NCBI GenBank assembly: GCA_016706225.1
Contig: JADJKB010000003.1
Span: 124,001 to 188,000, forward strand
Source of the DNA: Myxococcales bacterium
Lineage (GTDB): Bacteria > Myxococcota_A > Polyangia > Polyangiales > Polyangiaceae
Direction of reading: 5' to 3'
Length of the DNA: 64,000 bases
The notes under the pieces were generated by a model that did no database searches, was not told the origin of the DNA, and saw only the letters and a program-made list of their open reading frames with translations. Shown in pieces: positions 23,797-32,460 of the stretch. Each line of letters begins with the position of its first letter. Within the stretch, counting starts at the first letter, position 1. Position numbers and translations under genes: made by a program.

Positions 23797-26157
23797 ATGG
23801 CCGAAGACGAAACGCGCGACGCCCAGAGAACCGTCGGCATGACGCCGTGGGCGAACCCGACCCCGTCCGGCGAACGTGTGGTGCTCGCAGGGCGCTACGA
23901 GATCTTGGGCCTGCTCGGCAGTGGCGGCATGGGCAGCGTGTACCGCGCGTTCGACCGCGAGCTCGACGAAAAGTGTGCGCTGAAGCTGGTGCGCCCGGAG
24001 CTGGGTGCCTCGCCGCGACTGCTCGAGCGCTTCCGCCGTGAGGTGAAGCTGGCGCGACGCGTGACTCACCCCAACGTCGCGCGGACGTACGACATTGGCG
24101 AGCACGGGAGCGAGAGGTTCCTGACCATGGAGCTCGTCGATGGTGAGTCGCTGTCGTCGTTGATCGAACGCGAAGGACGGCTCGGTCCGACCCGAGCCGT
24201 GAAGATCGCGCTGGAGCTTGCTGCGGGGCTCGAGGCCGCTCACGCGGTGGGCGTCGTGCATCGAGACTTGAAGCCGGAAAACGTGCTGCTCGAGAAGACC
24301 GGCCGCGTGGTGATCACCGATTTTGGCATCGCCTGCGCGCGCCAGGACGCCGAAGATGCCACGAAGACCCTCGGCGGCGTGGTCGGCACACCGGCGTACA
24401 TGGCGCCAGAGCAGGTCGAGGCCCTGCCCGACGTCGACGCAAGAGCCGATCTGTACGCGCTCGGCGTGTTGCTCTACGAAATGCTGACGGGAGTGATGCC
24501 GTTCAGCGGTACTTCGCCGTACGCGGTGGCGTCCGCGAGGCTGACCTCCGAGCCGCCCGATCCGCGGCGCGAGCGACCAGATCTGCCGGCCGCGCTCGCC
24601 CACATCGTGCAGACCTGCATGGCCCGCGACCGAAACCATCGCTACGGCAGCGCGGCCGACCTCGCCGCAGCACTGAGTGTCAGCGCACCGACGGAGTTCG
24701 ACGAGCTGGCCGTATCCCGCTCCCACGTCGGCTGGCAGCCACCGGATCCCTCAGCTCGCACCCGCGCTGGCGAAAAAACCCTGGCGGTCCTGCCCTTCAA
24801 GAACGCCGGCCCGCCCGAAGACGCCTACATCGCCGACGGCCTCACCGAGGACTTGATCGACACGTTGAGCATGACCCCGGGGCTCAAGTTGCGCCCCCGC
24901 GCGAGCGTCCTGTCTCTCTCGGCCCAGGCAGACGCGGACCCGCGGGAGCTCGGCCGACGATTGGAGGTCCAGGTCGTCGTGGACGGGTCGGTGCGGAGAA
25001 TGGGCACGTCGTTGCGGATCGCCACGCGGCTGATCGGCGTGGGCGATGGGTTTCAGCTGTGGGCCCGGCGCTTCGACCGGCCACAGTCCGACGCGCTCGT
25101 CGTGAGCGACGAAGCCGCACACGCCATCGCCGAGGCGCTCGGCGCCGAGCCCACTCAGCCGCCCCGCGCCGCGCCGACCGACGACGGCGCGATCGATCTC
25201 TACCTGCGCGGCAAGGCCGAGCTTCGCCGCATCTGGCGCGAGCCCATGCGCCGAGCCGCGGAGCTGTTCGAGGCCGCGCACCGACGGGCGCCGAATGATC
25301 CAACCTTGCTTGCGGCACTCGCTCGCGCACGCGCGCGCCTCTGGTACTTCGATGGTGGCGCGCGTGAGGGCGGCGAGGCGAGGGAGCTGGCGGACAAGGC
25401 GCTTGCGGTGGCGCCGGAGCGTGGTGAGAGCTGGCTGTCGCTCGCGTCCGTCCGCTTCGTGGAGCAAGAGCTGCCGAGCGCGGCGCGGCTGCTCGAACAA
25501 GCGCTGAAACGCTCGCCCCAGCTCGCGGAGGCCCACGAGCTCGGTGCCGAGATCGCCCTCGAGGTGCTCGACCCCGCCGTCGCCCTCGCGCGTTACCAGA
25601 CGGCGCTCAGCCTCGACCCCGAGCTGCGTTGTCGTTTCCACATGGCACGCCTGCACGCCTACGCAGGGCGCTGGCACGAGGTCGACGCCATCGAGCGAGT
25701 ACCAGCCGAGGACGAGCAGACGCGCAGCATGTACGCCGCGTCGCGCGCGCGACTCGCGCTGTGGAGCCCGGACGCGAAGGCGCGAATCCGCGATCTGACG
25801 GCGCCGGAGTCCGCGGAAGATCGCCTGCCCGTCGAATACACGAAGGCCTGCCTCTCGGTGATCGAGTCCGGCTCCCTGTCGGAGGACGTGCGCTCGTACA
25901 TGAACGCGCAGTTTCTACAGCGTGACCAGGCCCCGCGTTTTGCCACCTTCAAACACATGTTGGCCGCCGAGCTGATGTGTTTCGCGGGCGAGCTGCCGGC
26001 TGCAATCGCGCAGATTGAGTCCGCTGTGGGCGTCGGGCTCACCGACCAGAACTGGCTCGAGCGCTGCCCGGTGCTCGCCCCGCTGGCCGGGCGGAGCGAT
26101 TTCGCGCGGCTTTCGGCCGTTGTTCGCGATCGAGCCGAACGCGTGCGAGAGGGCTGA
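23797..26157 (+). CDS. Ser/Thr protein kinase with TolB-like and TPR domains
   Basis: This 786-aa protein has a Hanks kinase domain (about 34-300) with GSGGMGSVYRAF, Lys63 in CALKLV, HRDLKPEN (155-162), DFG (175-177) and GTPAYMAPEQ. All key residues are present, so activity is likely. A region at about 325-430 (LAVLPFKN, YIADGLTEDLIDTLS, WARRFD) matches the TolB-like domain found after kinases and adenylate cyclases. About 160 residues of TPR-like helices follow (about 465-625). No membrane helix is seen, so it is probably cytoplasmic. It is divergent from murA, with a 160-bp shared upstream region. Confidence 0.93.
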   Translation: MAEDETRDAQRTVGMTPWANPTPSGERVVLAGRYEILGLLGSGGMGSVYRAFDRELDEKCALKLVRPELGASPRLLERFRREVKLARRVTHPNVARTYDIGEHGSERFLTMELVDGESLSSLIEREGRLGPTRAVKIALELAAGLEAAHAVGVVHRDLKPENVLLEKTGRVVITDFGIACARQDAEDATKTLGGVVGTPAYMAPEQVEALPDVDARADLYALGVLLYEMLTGVMPFSGTSPYAVASARLTSEPPDPRRERPDLPAALAHIVQTCMARDRNHRYGSAADLAAALSVSAPTEFDELAVSRSHVGWQPPDPSARTRAGEKTLAVLPFKNAGPPEDAYIADGLTEDLIDTLSMTPGLKLRPRASVLSLSAQADADPRELGRRLEVQVVVDGSVRRMGTSLRIATRLIGVGDGFQLWARRFDRPQSDALVVSDEAAHAIAEALGAEPTQPPRAAPTDDGAIDLYLRGKAELRRIWREPMRRAAELFEAAHRRAPNDPTLLAALARARARLWYFDGGAREGGEARELADKALAVAPERGESWLSLASVRFVEQELPSAARLLEQALKRSPQLAEAHELGAEIALEVLDPAVALARYQTALSLDPELRCRFHMARLHAYAGRWHEVDAIERVPAEDEQTRSMYAASRARLALWSPDAKARIRDLTAPESAEDRLPVEYTKACLSVIESGSLSEDVRSYMNAQFLQRDQAPRFATFKHMLAAELMCFAGELPAAIAQIESAVGVGLTDQNWLERCPVLAPLAGRSDFARLSAVVRDRAERVREG

Positions 26158-26202
26158 TTTTTTAGTTCGAGCTTCGTGAAGAGCCACACTATCTTGTCGC
26201 CC

Positions 26203-28305
26203 ATGCGACTGAGCCAGAGGCTCGCCGTCACTATAGGTGCTCTCGTCGTTTCGACCGCGGCGGCTGCCGAGCCACAGCCGTCTCTCGACTTGCGCAACTT
26301 CCACCCGCCAGCCGACCCGAAGGGATCGCTCTATCTCGAGCCCAGCTCCACGCCCAGCGCCGGGGACTGGAACGTCGGCGCCTGGCTCTCGTACTCGCAC
26401 CGTTCGGTGACGCTAGAAGATGCCTCGGGGACGCGGGTGGCCATCCCCCTCGATAACCAGCTGTCGCTCGACTACGTCGCGGCCGTGGGTGTGCTCGATC
26501 GCTTGGCGCTCAGCCTTACCCTGCCGACCGTGCTCTACCAGAACGGCGACGACGTGAACCCGCAGCTGGGTGATGGCCGGCTGCCGCAGACCGCGCTCGG
26601 AGACGCAGCGTTCGGGTTGAAGGCGAACTTGATCCCCACCAGCGCGCTCGGTGGGTTCGGGCTGGCAGCGCTCGCGCGGGTGACCGCGCCGACGGGTGAC
26701 AGTCGTTCCTTCGTTTCTGACGGAACGGTGAGCGGAGACCTGCGGCTGCTCGGCGAGCTCAAGCTGATCGCGGTGACCCTCCAAGCTACCGCGGGCGCGA
26801 AGGTCCGAGGACAGAAGCGCACCTACGTCGGCGAAGAGTTCGGCCACGATCTGCCCTGGGGCGTCGCACTCGGCGTGCATCCACAGGCCTTTGGCCTCGA
26901 CAAGGGTGGACACTGGACCTGGAGCGCGGAGGCTCGCGGCCAGCTCGCCCTCACGCCGGAGTTCGGCAGCGCCCACGCTTCACCGGCGCTGGTGGGCCTC
27001 TCGGCCCGGTATGGGCTCGGCGACGTGTCCCTGATTGGCGGCGCGGAGTTGCCTCTGAACGGTGCGGTCGGAAGCCCGAAAGTCCGAGGAGTGCTCGGGA
27101 TCTCGTGGGCGCCGCGCTTCTACGATCAGGACGGCGACGGCATCAGCGACGAGCTGGACGAGTGCCAGGAGCTCGCCGAAGACAAGGACGGCTTCGAGGA
27201 TCGCGATGGCTGCCCGGACTTCGACAACGACGACGACGGCGTGCCGGACGAAGAGGACAAATGTCCCACCGAGCAAGAAGACGAAGACGGATTCCAGGAC
27301 GACGACGGTTGCCCGGACCTGGACAACGACGGCGACGGCGTGCCCGATTCAGTGGATGCGTGCCCCGACGAGGCGGGGCCTGCGACCGGCTCCGCGAAGG
27401 GCGCAGGTTGCCCGAACAAGGATGCAGATGGGGATGGCGTCGAGGACGCCGCGGACAAATGCATCGACCAACCCGAAGACAAAGACGGGTTCCAGGACAC
27501 CGACGGCTGTCCCGATCCCGACAACGACCGCGACGGGGTGCTCGACGAAGAGGACGCCTGCCCACTGCTCAAGGGTGATCCGCGCTCGGACCCGAAGCTG
27601 AACGGCTGCCCGAGCCCGGACCGGGACGGGGACACCTTCGACGACGCGGCGGACAAGTGCCCGGACCAACCCGAGGACTTCGACGGCGTCGACGACGAGG
27701 ACGGTTGCCCGGACGACGACGGAGACAAACCGGCGGCGGCCCGTGCCAAACCGCTGCTCACTGTCGCTCAGAAGGGCGACCGGCGCACGCTGAACTTCCG
27801 AGTCGCGCCCAAGTTGACGGGCAAGGCCAGTGAGGTCGACATCGATCCGAAGACGCTGCCGAGCGTGCGGGCCCTGGCCACACTGTTGAACCAGAATCAC
27901 GGCTGGGTCGCGCTGGTCGGGGTGCGGGCGGCCGGCACCACACCAGAGGCAGAGCAAGAGGCGCTGAACAAGTCGTTCGCCGTCGTGAACACCCTGCGCA
28001 GCCTGACCCACCGGGACGACGCGGCAGAGAGCATCGGCTGGAGCGCCGTGAAGGGCCAGCCGGGTGCGCAGCAGCGGGGTTACGGCATCATGATCGTCGG
28101 GCCCGGCACCGCAGGAGCGGGCGCCACGCCCGAGCTCGCAGCGCCCCCGAAGGCGAGCGGTGCAGCCAAGACTCCGCCGAACGCCGGCAGACTTCAGCTG
28201 AAGATGCCGGCGCCGGCGGCAGGTCCAACGAAAGCAACGGCACCGATGGGTCAGCCCAAGCCGCCTACGCCCCCCGTGCCTCCCACTCCGAAGAAGAGCC
28301 CGTGA
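26203..28305 (+). CDS. Outer-membrane beta-barrel protein with thrombospondin type 3 repeats
   Basis: The 700-aa product has a signal peptide (GALVVSTAAAAEP), then a beta-rich region of about 280 residues that looks like a barrel. At about 306-505 it has at least seven Asp-rich TSP3 Ca-binding repeats (DQDGDGISDELDECQ, DNDGDGVPDSVDACP, DRDGDTFDDAADKCP). A C-terminal domain of about 120 aa (DPKTLPSVRALATLLNQNH) resembles a divergent OmpA peptidoglycan-binding fold, and a Pro/Lys-rich tail follows. ATG 26203 is preferred because a good signal peptide follows directly; a GTG at 26176 is possible. It overlaps the next gene by GTGA. Confidence 0.85.
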   Translation: MRLSQRLAVTIGALVVSTAAAAEPQPSLDLRNFHPPADPKGSLYLEPSSTPSAGDWNVGAWLSYSHRSVTLEDASGTRVAIPLDNQLSLDYVAAVGVLDRLALSLTLPTVLYQNGDDVNPQLGDGRLPQTALGDAAFGLKANLIPTSALGGFGLAALARVTAPTGDSRSFVSDGTVSGDLRLLGELKLIAVTLQATAGAKVRGQKRTYVGEEFGHDLPWGVALGVHPQAFGLDKGGHWTWSAEARGQLALTPEFGSAHASPALVGLSARYGLGDVSLIGGAELPLNGAVGSPKVRGVLGISWAPRFYDQDGDGISDELDECQELAEDKDGFEDRDGCPDFDNDDDGVPDEEDKCPTEQEDEDGFQDDDGCPDLDNDGDGVPDSVDACPDEAGPATGSAKGAGCPNKDADGDGVEDAADKCIDQPEDKDGFQDTDGCPDPDNDRDGVLDEEDACPLLKGDPRSDPKLNGCPSPDRDGDTFDDAADKCPDQPEDFDGVDDEDGCPDDDGDKPAAARAKPLLTVAQKGDRRTLNFRVAPKLTGKASEVDIDPKTLPSVRALATLLNQNHGWVALVGVRAAGTTPEAEQEALNKSFAVVNTLRSLTHRDDAAESIGWSAVKGQPGAQQRGYGIMIVGPGTAGAGATPELAAPPKASGAAKTPPNAGRLQLKMPAPAAGPTKATAPMGQPKPPTPPVPPTPKKSP

Positions 28306-30422
28306 GGCTCCGCGCTGGCTGGGTGCTGCTCACGGCAGCGCTGATGTTGGCGACGCCCGGGCTCTCCCACGCACAACCCCGTCCGACTCCGAGCCGGCGT
28401 GTTCCGGTCCGGCCGCCGCGGCCGCCGCCTCCGCGGCGGGTGCCCGTACCGCCAAAACATCGAGCCAAACCTGCGGTCAGCACTCGGGCGACCAGCTTCA
28501 GCTCGCGGCTCGGAATCACCACGGCGATGCGTCTGCTGCGCTCGACCGATGTCAGCGAACGCGTGCGCGGCCTCGAGCGTCTGGGCGAGGTCGGCACGCC
28601 CGCTGCCACGGAGCTCCTGGCGCGAAGCCTGGAGCCGGGAGGCGCAGCGAAGGGTTACGAAGAACGCTTGGCCACGGTCCGCGCGCTGGCAAAACACGCA
28701 GACAAACAGGCCCCGCGCCAGACGTTGGCGCGAGCCATGGCCAGCTCGGTCTCGGGTCGCGCCGACGATGGCGGGGAGACCCTCGTGCGCGACACCGCGG
28801 CCCTCGCCCTCGCTCGGTCCGCGCACAAGGACGCCCTCGAGATCTTGGGCAAGGCGCTGCGCCAGGAAGGCCCGGTCGCAGCATCCGCTCTCCGCGCCCT
28901 CTCCGCTCATCCACCGCGGAACCTACGGCCCATCCTCGCGGCGCGCGGCGCGCCCACCCGAACGCTGATCGATCTGCTCGACGCGCTGGGTGATCAGCGA
29001 GCATTCTCTGCGCTTCGCGGCTTCGTGAAACACGGCTCGCCGGAGCTCAAGGGTCGAGCGCTCGTCGCGCTCACGCGCCTCGGTGACTACGAGACCGTCG
29101 CAGTCGCAAGGCTCTGGCTGAAACAAACGAAGAACGATCGGCGACTGCGCCTGGCTGCCGCCGAGACCCTGCTCATGGCCCACGCTCCGGACGCCGGGCG
29201 TGCGCTCTCGGCCTTGCTCGACGAACCGGACACCGCCGAGGCCGCCACCCTTCTCGCCAGTCAGAGCCGCTCCGAGGCGCTCTTGCCGGGGCTCGCCAAA
29301 CGCCTGAGCGCGGCGGATGCAAGCAGTGCACCGGCGCTCCTGGCAGCCATTGGGCGCATCGGAACGGCGCGCGCCGCCCAGCTTTTGTCCGCCGAGCTCG
29401 CCAACGAGGAACACGGCACGGCCGCCGCCTACGCGCTCGGGACCTGCGCCAGCAGTGACGCGGGGCAGCACCTGGCCCGCGCGCTGCTTCAGCCGAAGAC
29501 GCGCCGAAACGCGGCCCGCGCCTCGGTGGTCCGTGAGGTCGTGCTCGGCGATCGAGTGGACGACCTCGACGCCGCCCTCCGCAGCCTGATCGTCTCCGAG
29601 GTTGCCGCGGACCGCGCGGCTGGCGCTTGGGGGCTTGCCACCAAAGACACGAAGCTCGCGCGGACCCTGCTCGGCCGCTCTGATCATGTCGTGGTGCGCG
29701 CGGCCGCTCGCGCAGCGCTCGCCGTGGACGCCGCCAGCGTCGCGGCCGACCGCCTCGCCGGCGAGTCCGACCCGCTCACTCGCGCCGCTCTTGCCATCGC
29801 CCTCACACGCGAGTCGAGCGCTCGGCGGGTACCAACCCGAGTCATCGTCGAGCTGCTCGAGGGGGGCGGCGCAGCCGCAGCGGTGGCCGCCAAGGCCCTG
29901 TCGGCGCGCGACGACGCCACGTTGCGCCCCCAGATCGAGCTCTTGTCGAAGAGCGGCGACCCGTTGATCCGCGCGCACGTCGCCCTCGGGCTGTCGGACA
30001 GTCGGGCACCCTCGTCGATCGGCCTGCTCGCCGAAATGTACCGCGCCGAACAGAACGCGGACGTACGCCACGCGGTGATCGTCGCGCTCAGCCGGCGAAC
30101 CGACTCGACGCGTCGAGCAACTCTGCGCCTGGCGGCCGACCTCGACGGTGACGAACGTGTGCGCAGCGCGGCGCGCCTGGCATTGAAGAACGTCGCGCTG
30201 TCGCCACTCCCGACCGGGCGCTCTGCGCTGTGGCTCGCCCTGGTCGACTCTGGCACAGGCCCCAGCCACCCCGCGCAGGCCCGAGTGGGGACGCCGAGCG
30301 GCGTTGCGCTCCCGGTGGTGGCCGACCCGGACGGTCTCGTCGTGATGGCGGGGCTGCCGGAAGGCCCCCTCGTGCTGCGGCTTGCCACCGGAAGCGACGA
30401 GAGCAACGCTCCAGGTCGATGA
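28302..30422 (+). CDS. Exported HEAT-repeat protein
   Basis: This 706-aa protein starts at a GTG that overlaps the upstream stop (GTGA). A signal peptide (LLTAALMLATPGLSHAQ) is followed by a Pro/Arg-rich linker and then some 550 residues of alpha-helical HEAT/armadillo-type repeats (VSERVRGLERLGEVGTPAAT, SPELKGRALVALTRLGD, NADVRHAVIVALSRR). Such solenoids bind other proteins. Coupling to the TSP3 outer-membrane protein suggests a periplasmic partner role, an inference from position. No catalytic motif is seen. Confidence 0.82.
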   Translation: MRLRAGWVLLTAALMLATPGLSHAQPRPTPSRRVPVRPPRPPPPRRVPVPPKHRAKPAVSTRATSFSSRLGITTAMRLLRSTDVSERVRGLERLGEVGTPAATELLARSLEPGGAAKGYEERLATVRALAKHADKQAPRQTLARAMASSVSGRADDGGETLVRDTAALALARSAHKDALEILGKALRQEGPVAASALRALSAHPPRNLRPILAARGAPTRTLIDLLDALGDQRAFSALRGFVKHGSPELKGRALVALTRLGDYETVAVARLWLKQTKNDRRLRLAAAETLLMAHAPDAGRALSALLDEPDTAEAATLLASQSRSEALLPGLAKRLSAADASSAPALLAAIGRIGTARAAQLLSAELANEEHGTAAAYALGTCASSDAGQHLARALLQPKTRRNAARASVVREVVLGDRVDDLDAALRSLIVSEVAADRAAGAWGLATKDTKLARTLLGRSDHVVVRAAARAALAVDAASVAADRLAGESDPLTRAALAIALTRESSARRVPTRVIVELLEGGGAAAAVAAKALSARDDATLRPQIELLSKSGDPLIRAHVALGLSDSRAPSSIGLLAEMYRAEQNADVRHAVIVALSRRTDSTRRATLRLAADLDGDERVRSAARLALKNVALSPLPTGRSALWLALVDSGTGPSHPAQARVGTPSGVALPVVADPDGLVVMAGLPEGPLVLRLATGSDESNAPGR

Positions 30423-30471
30423 CACCGGGCTGACGGCCGAGCGGGGAACGAAGAGACACGAGGAGTTTTGC

Positions 30472-30750
30472 GTGGAAACCAAGAGCGCCGAGAGCAAGAA
30501 ACGACGGGCGACGACGGCGGACAAGGAGGAGCCCAACTTCGAGGCCTCCCTCGCGCGCTTGAGCGAGATCGTCGAACAGCTCGAGTCCGGCGAGCTACCG
30601 CTCGAGCGCTCCCTCACGCTGTTCGAGGAGGGCGTCGGTCTGGCGCGCGCCTCACAAGCCAAGCTCGATCAGGCCGAGCGCCGGGTCGAGGAGCTACTGT
30701 CCGTGGACGAAGACGGGAACCCCGTCGTGCGCGAGCTACCGGTGGACTGA
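30472..30750 (+). CDS. xseB: Exodeoxyribonuclease VII small subunit
   Basis: XseB binds the nuclease subunit XseA to form exonuclease VII, which degrades single-stranded DNA. The 92-aa protein starts at GTG 30472 behind GAGGAG. The conserved core is FEASLARLSEIVEQLESGEL, PLERSLTLFEEGV and KLDQAERRVEELL, typical of the family. xseA is not adjacent; the 5-bp gap to the downstream CinA-like gene suggests co-transcription with that instead. The acidic C-terminus (DEDGNPVVRELPVD) is ordinary. Confidence 0.92.
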   Translation: METKSAESKKRRATTADKEEPNFEASLARLSEIVEQLESGELPLERSLTLFEEGVGLARASQAKLDQAERRVEELLSVDEDGNPVVRELPVD

Positions 30751-30755
30751 GCGCC

Positions 30756-31526
30756 ATGAGCCGCGAGGACGAGCACGAGACCCTCGCGCCCCAGGTGGCC
30801 GAGAGCGCCGCCTTCGTCCTGATCGGAAACGAGCTTCTGAGCGGCAAGGTCCAGGAGGAGAACCTCGTCGAGCTGGCAAAGCTGCTCAGGGCCCTCGGTA
30901 TCCGCTTGAAGCGCGTCGTCATGATCCCCGACGACATCGACACGATTGCAGAGGAGGTTGCGCTGTGCAGCCGCACGCACGACATCGTGTTCACGAGCGG
31001 GGGGGTCGGACCCACCCACGACGACCTGACGCTGGATGCGGTCGCCAAGGCCTTCGAAGTCGAGCTCTGCCTGAACGAGACGATGGCGGACATGCTCCGG
31101 AATGCCTACGGCGAGCGCTGCACCGAGCATCACCTGCGTATGGCGCGCGCGCCCGAGGGCGCGGTGTTGGCCACCACGCCCGAGGAGCGATGGCCGACCG
31201 TCGTGATGAGGAACGTGTGGATCTTGCCGGGTGTGCCGCAGATCTTCCGCAGCAAGTTGACGGTGGTTCGGACCTGGGTGCGAGGACAGGAGGCCTTCTG
31301 TTCGCGCGCAGTGTTGACGCGGCTCGACGAGGGCAACTTGAAGCCGCTCCTGGATCAGGTGGTGAGTGAACACCCGAAGGTCGAGGTCGGCTCGTATCCG
31401 AAGTGGTTCGACGCCACGTATAAGACCAAAATCACCTTCGATTCGCGGGATTCGGCCGCGGTGGACGCCGCCGTCCTCGCCTTCGTCGCCCTGGTCCCGA
31501 GCGACGGCATCGTACGCATGGAGTGA
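30756..31526 (+). CDS. Molybdopterin-binding (CinA N-terminal / MoaB-like) domain protein
   Basis: This 256-aa protein has the MoCF-biosynthesis fold: AAFVLIGNELLSGKVQEEN at the start, then FTSGGVGPTHDDLTLDAVAK, and ILPGVPQIFRSKL. These match the COG1058 part of CinA-type proteins (nicotinamide-nucleotide / competence-damage family). The C-terminal amidase domain of full CinA (about 410 aa) is absent, so it is the stand-alone version, and deamidase activity is not expected. It lies 5 bp after xseB. The exact substrate is unknown. Confidence 0.87.
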   Translation: MSREDEHETLAPQVAESAAFVLIGNELLSGKVQEENLVELAKLLRALGIRLKRVVMIPDDIDTIAEEVALCSRTHDIVFTSGGVGPTHDDLTLDAVAKAFEVELCLNETMADMLRNAYGERCTEHHLRMARAPEGAVLATTPEERWPTVVMRNVWILPGVPQIFRSKLTVVRTWVRGQEAFCSRAVLTRLDEGNLKPLLDQVVSEHPKVEVGSYPKWFDATYKTKITFDSRDSAAVDAAVLAFVALVPSDGIVRME

Positions 31527-31699
31527 TCCCCGCGACGGTGGCCACGGCGGCGAGGCTCGCCACCCGAAAACCCTCGACGTTTCTTCGAGCGCGCCGGTGC
31601 CGAGACCGGCGAAGCGCGCCGCGCACCAGACGACGCTCCACAGAATCACGGTTTGTCGAGGGTGACTCGTCGTGGCACGCGGTGTGCTCGGGCCCTGTC

Positions 31700-32374
31700 A
31701 TGTTCCCGTCCAACACGTCGCGAAGATCACGAGCGCCAGCCTTCACATCCGCCGGTCCCACCGAGCTCGGGGATGTCGAGCTGCTCACCTTGCTCGTCGG
31801 CCGCGAGCGCTCCGGCGCGTCGCGTGCACCCGCGGCGCGACTGCTCGACAGCGCCGGCGGACTCGCGGGCATCGCGGTCTTGGGACCGAGGGACATCGCC
31901 GCGTTCGCCGGTGTACACGAGACCCGAGCCTTGCGACTGAGCGCCGCAATCGAGCTGGGCCGCCGCGTTCACATCGCGCTCGGCGAGCTCTGCCGCGAGC
32001 CGATGAGCAGCTACCAGGAGGTCGAGAGCTGGGCAAGGCCACGGCTCTCCGCCCTGGAGCACGAGGAGGTGTGGCTACTGTGCCTGGACGGCCGGAACGC
32101 ACTCCGGTCGAGCCGACGCGTTGCCCAGGGCGGGGCTCACGGCTGCGCGCTCACGCCAAAGGACATCCTCACGCCCGCGCTCAAGGACGCGGCGAGCGCC
32201 ATCGTGTTGGTCCACAACCACCCCAGCGGTGATCCGACGCCGAGCCCCGAAGATGTGCACATGACCCGCGCGGTCGCGGAGGCGTGCAACGTGGTGGGTG
32301 TCCCGCTGCTCGACCACATCGTCGTCGCACGCGGCGGGTCTCGCAGCGTTTTCGAAGCCGCAGACGCGGCCTGA
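31700..32374 (+). CDS. radC: RadC-family JAMM-domain protein
   Basis: This 224-aa protein (ATG 31700) has an N-terminal helical stretch (GDVELLTLLVG, LSAAIELGRRV) and a C-terminal JAMM metallo-domain with EHEEVWLLCLDGRN, then VLVHNHPSGDPTPSPED containing the H-x-H and Asp metal ligands. RadC proteins are widespread; the name comes from a DNA-repair phenotype that was later reassigned, and the true reaction is not known. The frame is open 59 codons further upstream, but that part is Arg-rich and not RadC-like; GTG 31697 is an equal alternative start. The fit is RadC by motif order. Confidence 0.9.
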   Translation: MFPSNTSRRSRAPAFTSAGPTELGDVELLTLLVGRERSGASRAPAARLLDSAGGLAGIAVLGPRDIAAFAGVHETRALRLSAAIELGRRVHIALGELCREPMSSYQEVESWARPRLSALEHEEVWLLCLDGRNALRSSRRVAQGGAHGCALTPKDILTPALKDAASAIVLVHNHPSGDPTPSPEDVHMTRAVAEACNVVGVPLLDHIVVARGGSRSVFEAADAA

Positions 32375-32460
32375 TGGCGCGCAAAAGGCGGCGTTCGGGC
32401 GGTCTCGGCCGGTCAATCTGAGGGTGCCACGGGCCCGAGAGTCGAGCTACAGTCGCCGGC

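Noticed and set aside
22371..23840. A 696-aa minus-strand open frame that would extend hisG far upstream
   Set aside because: It reads murA in the wrong frame; murA itself has all catalytic motifs, and HisG similarity begins exactly at GTG 22370.
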